6,562 bases of DNA from assembly GCA_020433785.1 (NCBI GenBank), contig JAGRCC010001002.1, positions 1 to 6,562 on the forward strand, in the 5' to 3' direction. The DNA is from Anaerolineae bacterium. Lineage in GTDB: Bacteria > Chloroflexota > Anaerolineae > 4572-78 > J111. The stretch's first letter is position 1, and every line of letters starts with the position of its first letter. This document shows positions 1 to 4,947 of the stretch, piece after piece. Below the pieces are notes generated by a model. The model was not told the origin of the DNA. It did no database searches and was given only the letters and a program-made list of their open reading frames with translations. The position numbers were made by a program, and so were the translations under genes.

Positions 1-3000
1 TCGGCAAAATTCCTGATGCCGACCGGTGGTATTTCAGCCTCATCACCGATCTGGCCGACCAATTAAAGCTAGAGCTTGACATCGAGGCGTGGTGGCAGCA
101 AATGCCGAATAAATCTACAGCCACCCAAAAATTCAACCTGTTCTTGCGCCGCATCGTCTTGGAAAAAATAAAACACCCTATTGTCATTTTTGTCGATGAG
201 ATTGACATGACCTTGGGGCTTAATTTCACTGACGATTTCTTTGCCGTTATACGCACAATTTATAACGATCGCGTTCAGGAGCGACCGTATCGCCGGCTTA
301 CGTTCGTTCTGTTAGGAGTGGCTACGCCCGATGAACTGATTAAAGATAATACTCGAACGCCGTTTAACATTGGTATGGAAATTCCGTTAAACGATTTCAC
401 CGAAGATGAATGTTTGCCTTTTCGCCAGGCGCTGCAAACGGTTTATCCTGAACAAGGCGATCACTATTTTGATCAAATTTATAGCTGGACACGCGGGCAC
501 CCTTATCTCACTCAAAAATTGTGTGAGGCGGTGTTGAAAAGAAGGGCGTTACAGGCTGATGGCGTTTACCCCAGCCTGGTAAGTGATCTCGTCCGAGAGT
601 TATTTTTGGCAGCCGAGAGCCGGGCGGAAAGCAATCTTCAGTTTGTCCAAAGTAGAGTTGTTAGCGACTCTTACGCCCAAGAAATGCTGCGGACCTACAA
701 ACGGATCTTGCGGCCCGGCAGCCCCGTCTCTGATGATAAGCAGTCGCTCCCTATTACCCGGCTAAAACTTTACGGGTTGATCTTAGCCAAACACGGCCAA
801 TTAGAGGTGAGAAACAAGCTTTACGCGCAAGCATTTGATGCTGCCTGGGCTGACGAGATCTTGAAGAGTTTAGGTTTAGGGTTGGGCGATAAGTACAAAA
901 TCCTTTATCGAATCAGTGAAGAAGGTCCGGTGACCGTCTATCTGGCTGAAAAAAAAGACAGCGCTCCGGCCCAAACCTTGGCCTTAAAAGTGCTACACCT
1001 TCCTAAAAACACCGATGAAGACGGCTGGATTCGTTATGCGGAGCATTTAGAAAATACCGCCAGAAAAGTAGCTGAAGCCCACCATACTAATATTGTCGAA
1101 ATCTTCGACATCGGCTGGAGTGATGAAAAAACGCTATACATTGCGATGGAATACGTCCCTACTGGCAGTTTGCACCGCCGGTTAAACGCCGGCCCGCTGC
1201 CCCGAAATGAAGCTATCGAAGTAATCAAACAGGTCGGTGCAGCCTTGAGTTGCGCCCACCACCAGTCCATTTTTCATCTGGCCGTAAATCCCGGTGATAT
1301 CTTGCTCGACCGCCGTGGCGAAACATTACGGGTGGTTCTGACAGATTTTGGTTTTGCTAGATTTTTACTGGAACCTTCTTACCCATCATCTCCATCCAAT
1401 TCGGTTATTTTAACTCCTCACTATGTAGCGCCTGAATATAAAGACAAAGCTAATCCATTAAGCCCGGCCCTTGATATTTACGGGTTAGGCGTTACCCTCT
1501 TTGAAATGCTGGTTGGCAAACTGCCGCCAATCCGCCAACCCGACGAACCGCTGCCAACGCTATCTGATGGGTTGCCCAGACAATACACTTTTTTTGATGA
1601 AGTTACCAGCCGAGCTACAGCCGCCAATCCGCACGACCGATATCCATCGGTGGCAGCGTTTATTGAGGCTGTCGAAGAGGCCAACCAACTGGCCGAACAA
1701 TTTGAACAGACCGAACAAAAAAAACGGGCCGCCAGCATCATTGACGCCGCTCAAATTTACATGCAAAGCGGCTCTTACGATTACGAAAAAGCACTGCCGA
1801 TGATTGAGGCCGCATTAGATACCTACCCCGACTACCTGGATGCATTGACCTTACGCGGGCGGATCAGGTTACAACAAGGGCAAATTGCCGCAGCCCTGAC
1901 CGATTACCAAAAAGCCTATGAAAAAGGACCAGACCTTGCCTCGGAAGTGGGACAGGAGTATCTGCAAATTTTGAGCCGAATGGGCGAAAATGCCTGGGAG
2001 CAGCAGCATTATGCTGAAGCCGTTACGCATTACCGAACGATTCGTCGTACCTTAGCCGCCTATCCAGAAAAAACGGACTTCATGGAGCAAATGGAATTGC
2101 AAGCTTTGGGCAAGCTGATTGAATATGAACAACACAAAATAGCCACAGCCCAAACTGAAATTGACCGACTGCAAACGTCGAGCGTGTCAAATCGGGATGA
2201 TATTTTTCAACCTTATGTAATGATTGATCAAGCTTACCGGAGTTTGATCGGGCTCGAACCTGATCAGCAAATCTGGCTCATTCACAGAAAAAGCAATCTT
2301 AAGGCCCAAGCCCTGTTGCGGGTTAAATTAGCCAATGAGGCGCTGCAAAAAGCCGAACCGGATCATACAACTGCCTTAAAACATTACCACGCCATTCGCG
2401 ACATCGAAAAAACCGATTATCCCGAACTATCCCAGGAATTGGACCTCGATCTAAAACAGACGATCGAAGATTTGCGACGCATTGTTGATTACACCGGCAA
2501 ATATAACCAGTTTCTCGAATATACCCAATTACAGGACCATCAGACGGCGCTAGATTATCTAAAGCAAGAATTTATCAAGACCGGTAATTACGAATATAAA
2601 GAGGTAGCGCGGTGGCTGTGGGGGCTATCGCACCTGGTCAAAGAAGGTGATTTTCCCAAAGAATGGAACATCTTACCGGCCTTTCGTCCCCTGAGTGACC
2701 GATTGGTGCAGCTTAAACAGGGGCAGATAGAACGTTTAAAAGATCAACTCAAACCGTGGTCTCCGGCCAATATTTCAGACACAATTGAGGCTAAAAAACA
2801 AAAATTGCAGGAATGTGAAGATGAAGTGGTGCAAAGTATTGGCGGCTTGTTGGAACAGGCCGTCAAAAATGGGGTGGCCGCTCAGTCTGAGATTGAAGTT
2901 TGTCGCGGCGACTTAAACGAGATTAGACAAAAAATCCAACAGCAGCGAGAGGCATTTCTTAAACTCGATACCCATGTCACGGCCAATTTAGTCGAAGATT

Positions 3001-3596
3001 GGCTCCAAAAAATTCATTCCGCTGAAGCCATTCTAACCAGAGGCGACTCGATTAAAGACATTCCCGACTATCTGCGCCGCGTTGAAAGTGAACAGCAAAC
3101 GATCGAAAACGACCCCGCCTTTGAGGTGCTGCAAAATTTACAAGCCGCCATCCTAAAAATTGAAGCCGACATTCTACACGTAAAACTGCGCATCAAGAGA
3201 AGATTGGTCGGCATATTGATTAACGATATTGGCCGTCGGGATGATGAGTTGGTCAAAGTCAAAAAAGAGGCCGATGCGGTAGAAGCACGGTTAAAGCAAG
3301 AATTAGCCAACCTAACCGGCGTCTTAACGGCGACAAGAGGCGAACTGGATCAAGAAAAGGCCAAACCCAATCTCGCCCAACGAGAGTTGGAAGACGTCAG
3401 GAAAGGGCGCCGATTTGCCTTGGTTGCATTGATACCGGCCTTGGTTTTTGGTGGCGTGATAGGTCTTCTGATCGCAGTTATTTTGCAGCCTGAGTTTGTA
3501 TCGATGACGTTACTGACAACAATTTTTGTAATAGCAGTTATTACCGTCATAACTTTTTGGGGGGGGTGGATCTATTTCAACAATCGTAATCAATAA
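1..3596 (+). CDS. AAA_35-type NTPase / pseudokinase / TPR / coiled-coil membrane protein (5' partial)
   Basis: The reading frame is already open at base 3, so the gene begins upstream. The Met at 102 lies inside the NTPase domain and is not the start. Residues here count from the codon at base 3 (1197 visible). About 1-283 match the second half of AAA_35: Walker B VIFVDEID (61-68), then FVLLGVATP, TPFNIG and a winged-helix-like tail ending LEVRNKLYAQAF. Walker A must lie off the window. About 295-563 form a Ser/Thr-kinase fold with a degenerate Gly loop, Lys329 (LALKV), HLA instead of HRD (Ala427), Asp432 in place of the metal-binding Asn, but intact DFG (448-450) and APE (476-478). About 578-688 are TPR-like. 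About 898-1133 are charged and probably coiled coil. Two membrane helices lie near 1138-1160 and 1167-1190. The likely role is a membrane-tethered, NTP-dependent sensor or scaffold with a non-phosphorylating kinase domain. The substrate and partners are unknown. Family assignment comes from motif reading, not from a search. Confidence 0.9.
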   Translation, partial: GKIPDADRWYFSLITDLADQLKLELDIEAWWQQMPNKSTATQKFNLFLRRIVLEKIKHPIVIFVDEIDMTLGLNFTDDFFAVIRTIYNDRVQERPYRRLTFVLLGVATPDELIKDNTRTPFNIGMEIPLNDFTEDECLPFRQALQTVYPEQGDHYFDQIYSWTRGHPYLTQKLCEAVLKRRALQADGVYPSLVSDLVRELFLAAESRAESNLQFVQSRVVSDSYAQEMLRTYKRILRPGSPVSDDKQSLPITRLKLYGLILAKHGQLEVRNKLYAQAFDAAWADEILKSLGLGLGDKYKILYRISEEGPVTVYLAEKKDSAPAQTLALKVLHLPKNTDEDGWIRYAEHLENTARKVAEAHHTNIVEIFDIGWSDEKTLYIAMEYVPTGSLHRRLNAGPLPRNEAIEVIKQVGAALSCAHHQSIFHLAVNPGDILLDRRGETLRVVLTDFGFARFLLEPSYPSSPSNSVILTPHYVAPEYKDKANPLSPALDIYGLGVTLFEMLVGKLPPIRQPDEPLPTLSDGLPRQYTFFDEVTSRATAANPHDRYPSVAAFIEAVEEANQLAEQFEQTEQKKRAASIIDAAQIYMQSGSYDYEKALPMIEAALDTYPDYLDALTLRGRIRLQQGQIAAALTDYQKAYEKGPDLASEVGQEYLQILSRMGENAWEQQHYAEAVTHYRTIRRTLAAYPEKTDFMEQMELQALGKLIEYEQHKIATAQTEIDRLQTSSVSNRDDIFQPYVMIDQAYRSLIGLEPDQQIWLIHRKSNLKAQALLRVKLANEALQKAEPDHTTALKHYHAIRDIEKTDYPELSQELDLDLKQTIEDLRRIVDYTGKYNQFLEYTQLQDHQTALDYLKQEFIKTGNYEYKEVARWLWGLSHLVKEGDFPKEWNILPAFRPLSDRLVQLKQGQIERLKDQLKPWSPANISDTIEAKKQKLQECEDEVVQSIGGLLEQAVKNGVAAQSEIEVCRGDLNEIRQKIQQQREAFLKLDTHVTANLVEDWLQKIHSAEAILTRGDSIKDIPDYLRRVESEQQTIENDPAFEVLQNLQAAILKIEADILHVKLRIKRRLVGILINDIGRRDDELVKVKKEADAVEARLKQELANLTGVLTATRGELDQEKAKPNLAQRELEDVRKGRRFALVALIPALVFGGVIGLLIAVILQPEFVSMTLLTTIFVIAVITVITFWGGWIYFNNRNQ
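3..851 (+). other. AAA_35 (STAND-like) NTPase domain, C-terminal part
   Basis: This segment encodes the Walker B strand VIFVDEID, whose acidic residues Asp65 and Glu66 would coordinate Mg and activate water. It is followed by the DDFFAVIR helix, the sensor-like strand FVLLGVATP, the TPFNIG motif and the GHPYLTQKLCEAV helix. The end (about residues 251-283) resembles the winged-helix tail that closes AAA_35 modules, with the LEVRNKLYAQAF signature. In other proteins this tail is usually followed by WD40 repeats or another sensor; here a kinase-like domain follows directly. The Walker A loop and anything N-terminal to it, such as an effector or effector-associated domain, lie before the window. 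Confidence 0.8.
885..1691 (+). other. Ser/Thr-kinase-like domain, predicted pseudokinase
   Basis: The fold is recognisable from LALKVLHL (VAIK-type Lys329), HTNIVEIFDIG, LYIAMEYVPTGSL (hinge), HLAVNPGDILLD (catalytic loop), LTDFGFAR (DFG), YVAPEY (APE) and DIYGLGVTLFEMLVGKLP (helix F, Asp491). The catalytic loop should read HRDxKPxN. Here the Asp is Ala427, the Lys is Asn429 and the Asn is Asp432. The Gly-rich loop should read GxGxxGxV and reads SEEGPVTV, losing its first, second and last glycines. These losses should abolish or strongly reduce phosphotransfer. The retained VAIK Lys and DFG Asp leave ATP binding possible. A regulatory or scaffolding role is inferred. Confidence 0.82.
1734..2066 (+). 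other. TPR-like helical repeats
   Basis: Visible residues about 578-688 contain paired amphipathic helices with TPR-like spacing. One runs through YDYEKALPMIEAALDTYP, the next through ALTLRGRIRLQQGQIAAALTDYQKAY, and a third through AWEQQHYAEAVTHYRTIRR. Small residues and tyrosines fall at the usual A/Y positions, and a Pro closes the first repeat. TPRs mediate protein-protein contacts, so this is the likely partner-binding part of the large protein. Further helical sequence continues to about residue 890 without clear TPR consensus. Confidence 0.65.
3414..3572 (+). other. C-terminal pair of transmembrane helices
   Basis: Two hydrophobic stretches (visible residues about 1138-1160 and 1167-1190) are separated by only a short QPEFVSM turn. 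The basic KGRR just before the first and the short polar NNRNQ tail after the second suggest a membrane hairpin with both ends in the cytoplasm. The NTPase and pseudokinase domains would then hang on the cytoplasmic face, tethered by the long helical region. There is little sequence outside the membrane to sense external ligands directly. Confidence 0.8.
3559..3566 (+). repeat. G8 homopolymer in the second membrane helix
   Basis: Eight consecutive G bases follow five T bases, encoding part of the TFWGGW segment close to the stop codon. Slippage by one base either way would still end translation within about a dozen codons: at TAA inside TCGTAATC with nine Gs, or at TAG 3598-3600 with seven Gs. 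Only the last ten or so residues would therefore change. It is a likely spot for sequencing error and a weak candidate for phase variation. Confidence 0.6.
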
Positions 3597-3662
3597 ATAG
3601 CATACAAACCTATCAAGGGGTGCTGACCGACCCTATAAAACGATAACCCGCATAACCACATT

Positions 3663-3695
3663 TTGCCAGATAATTGCCACAATTTTGGCAGCCAA
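3663..3695. promoter_or_regulatory. Candidate operator: TTGCCA/TTGGCA repeat cluster
   Basis: TTGCCA occurs at 3663-3668 and again at 3674-3679, a spacing of 11 bases or about one helical turn. TTGGCA follows at 3685-3690, again 11 bases on. The last copy is part of a perfect palindrome TTGGC-A-GCCAA (3685-3695). Regularly phased direct and inverted motifs upstream of a gene are what a dimeric or multimeric DNA-binding protein would use. No regulator is identified, and the motif is short enough that chance remains possible. Confidence 0.3.
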
Positions 3696-3796
3696 CAAGC
3701 ATAACTTTCGGTTAAACTTGGTGTTAGTTCTAGTTTGACCACGAAGCCACTCATCTCGAAGCCTTCATACCAACTGTAACAAGGCCATAAAAATGT

Positions 3797-3808
3797 GGAG
3801 ATAAGGAA
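3797..3808 (+). promoter_or_regulatory. Ribosome binding site for the SH3b protein gene
   Basis: GGAG (3797-3800) and AAGGAA (3803-3808) lie just before the ATG at 3814. The AAGGAA core leaves 5 bases to the start codon. This purine-rich stretch supports 3814 as the true start. Confidence 0.75.
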
Positions 3809-3813
3809 TTTAT

Positions 3814-4827
3814 ATGATAAACGTAAATAAATTTATCGGATTGGTCATGCTGATTGCCTCGGTAATTATGTTGGTATTATCCATTACCGCTTTTTCGCGA
3901 GTACAGAATGTAATTGTTGTAGTTGAGTCATTCACCCCTACCCCGACCGAGACGCCCTTAATTGTCGCTGTAATAACTAGCCCCTCTACGCCCTCGCCAA
4001 CAAAAAGCCCCTCCCGTACACTAACGCCCACTTCAACAAATGCACCAACTCTTGAACCCGATCCACCAACGCCTACCTTTACACCTACGGCTTCTCCATC
4101 TCCCAGCCCTATCCCCCCCACCCCAACCGAAACACCAATCCTTTTACCTCCTACCTCTACTCCCGTTCCGGCTGATGCCATTGTGAATGCCACGGATGGT
4201 TTGCAGTTACACGTTGGTCCCGGAGAGGCCTATGACGTGAAAGCTACGCTAAGTCCAGGAACGCCGCTGGAGATTCTACAACGAGTGGTAAACAACGATA
4301 ATTGGCTTAAGGTCTTAACCACCTCACCCCCCGGCCAAATTATTGACGGGTTTGTAGCTATCAATTCCGATGCAGTTGCCATTAATGTCGATTTGAACGA
4401 AATCCCGCCTATCTATGAATATGGGCCTAAGTTACTTGAGCCTGAAAGATTTAAGGATTATCCGGTTGAAGCCAACATTACCTTTACCTGGAACGGATAC
4501 CCTTTAGCCGAACACCAATTCTATTCCATCATTCTCGTTCGAGACGATCTGACAGATGGAGAAGCGTGCTTCCATTGGCAAGCCACAGAGCCTGTAATTA
4601 CCATTAAACCTGAAGATTACGGCTGTACTCCTGGGGCCTACCATTGGGGAGTAGGAATTGCTACTGATCTAACCGCCGGTGTAGGGGACAAGCGTATCTG
4701 GCGCGATGACTCGGCGTCCGATGAGCGGAATCCGATTGGGTTGGGTATTCCTCATCCGGATAGACCTACGAATGATAATAATGGTGACTCTGGCCCTGGT
4801 CCAGGATGTCGGCCTACTTGCAAATAA
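3814..4827 (+). CDS. Signal-anchored protein with Pro/Thr stalk, SH3b and Ig-like C-terminal domain
   Basis: This is a complete 337-residue protein. Residues about 8-30 form a single hydrophobic helix after a short start containing one Lys. There is no clear cleavage site, so it probably acts as an uncleaved signal anchor with the rest outside the cytoplasm. Residues 41-119 are a Thr/Pro/Ser stalk. Residues about 121-184 resemble a bacterial SH3b domain: DGLQLHVGPGEAYDVKATL fits the usual LNVRxGPxxxYxV start, followed by GTPLEIL, NWLKV and GFV. Such domains bind cell-wall or other ligands. Residues about 195-310 look beta-rich and Ig-like (ITFTWNGYPLAEHQFYSIIL, CFHW, AYHWGVGI), with Cys252 and Cys271 able to pair. 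The tail is Gly/Pro-rich and ends CRPTCK. It is the first gene of a likely operon. No catalytic residues are recognised; a structural or ligand-binding role is inferred. Confidence 0.9.
   Translation: MINVNKFIGLVMLIASVIMLVLSITAFSRVQNVIVVVESFTPTPTETPLIVAVITSPSTPSPTKSPSRTLTPTSTNAPTLEPDPPTPTFTPTASPSPSPIPPTPTETPILLPPTSTPVPADAIVNATDGLQLHVGPGEAYDVKATLSPGTPLEILQRVVNNDNWLKVLTTSPPGQIIDGFVAINSDAVAINVDLNEIPPIYEYGPKLLEPERFKDYPVEANITFTWNGYPLAEHQFYSIILVRDDLTDGEACFHWQATEPVITIKPEDYGCTPGAYHWGVGIATDLTAGVGDKRIWRDDSASDERNPIGLGIPHPDRPTNDNNGDSGPGPGCRPTCK
3934..4170 (+). repeat. Low-complexity Thr/Pro/Ser linker coding region
   Basis: Residues 41-119 of the SH3b protein are dominated by Thr, Pro and Ser, with runs such as TPTPTETP, SPSTPSPTKSPS and PPTPTETP. 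Two copies of PTPTETP appear, near the start and the end. Such stalks are extended, often glycosylated, and hold an extracellular domain away from the membrane. The reverse strand of this segment gives a Gly/Val-rich open frame, which is an artefact of the composition. Confidence 0.85.
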
Positions 4828-4830
4828 AGG
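4826..4830 (+). promoter_or_regulatory. Weak Shine-Dalgarno AAAGG overlapping the upstream stop
   Basis: AAAGG begins inside the TAA stop of the SH3b gene and lies 12 bases before the ATG at 4843, longer than the usual spacing. It is only 5 bases from the foot of the start-codon hairpin. Translational coupling to the upstream gene is likely. An in-frame ATG at 4867 has no better site. Confidence 0.45.
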
Positions 4831-4835
4831 TTTAT

Positions 4836-4852
4836 AGATCGTATGACGATCT
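4836..4852 (+). promoter_or_regulatory. Perfect 7-bp inverted repeat with the start codon as its loop
   Basis: AGATCGT (4836-4842) and ACGATCT (4846-4852) are exact reverse complements, separated by the ATG at 4843-4845. In RNA this gives a 7-bp stem with an AUG triloop. It could limit or time initiation of the secreted-protein gene. It could also be a DNA-level palindrome or chance. The inverted repeat is seen directly; a role is inferred. Confidence 0.45.
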
Positions 4853-4947
4853 TATCAAAGCAACGAATGCGAATATTAGGATCAATTTTATTCTTCTTCT
4901 CAGTAGTTTTATGTTTTCACTTGAGTTCTACAATAAACTTATTTGCT
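4843..4947 (+). other. Signal peptide of the DUF11 protein
   Basis: Residues 1-35 show a basic n-region with Lys6, Arg8 and Arg10, a hydrophobic core rich in Leu, Phe and Val, and a polar c-region ending in LFA. Ala35 fits the -1 position for signal peptidase I. The mature protein would begin at Gln36, shortly before the jelly-roll domain. Confidence 0.75.

Larger units (their letters stand above)
3597..3813. other. Intergenic region
   Basis: These 217 bases separate the large NTPase/pseudokinase gene from the secreted-protein pair. No ORF with a ribosome binding site is seen on either strand. A short imperfect stem (GGGGT 3617-3621 with ACCCT 3630-3634) lacks a following T run and is not called a terminator. 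A TTGACC at 3735-3740 has no good -10 box at 16-18 bases. The region contains the TTGCCA/TTGGCA cluster and the Shine-Dalgarno sequence listed separately. Confidence 0.7.

Noticed and set aside
102..104. ATG as the start of the large gene
   Set aside because: The same frame upstream (bases 3-101) encodes RWYFSLITDLADQL and WW, which match the AAA_35 domain, and starting at 102 would cut that domain just before Walker B. No ribosome binding site precedes it.
1478..1803. Overlapping open frames on both strands inside the kinase-like region
   Set aside because: They lie entirely within a well-supported domain-coding frame and encode no recognisable protein.
3068..3550. Minus-strand open frames opposite the coiled-coil and membrane region
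   Set aside because: These are shadows of the plus-strand gene; the product has no coherent features and no start signals.
3617..3634. Stem GGGGT/ACCCT as a rho-independent terminator for the large gene
   Set aside because: The stem is only five pairs including a G-T wobble, the loop is eight bases, and no T run follows.
3735..3763. TTGACC as the -35 box of a promoter for the SH3b gene
   Set aside because: No TATAAT-like hexamer lies 16-18 bases downstream; the bases there read GAAGCC.
3810..4193. Minus-strand open frame giving a Gly/Val-rich 127-residue product
   Set aside because: It is the mirror of the Thr/Pro-codon-rich linker of the SH3b gene; the composition keeps the opposite strand free of stops. 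It has no ribosome binding site and no recognisable domain.
4912..4916. Lipoprotein signal at Cys24 of the DUF11 protein
   Set aside because: The residues before the Cys are Val-Val-Leu, so the small residue required at -1 is missing, and the Cys lies within the hydrophobic core.
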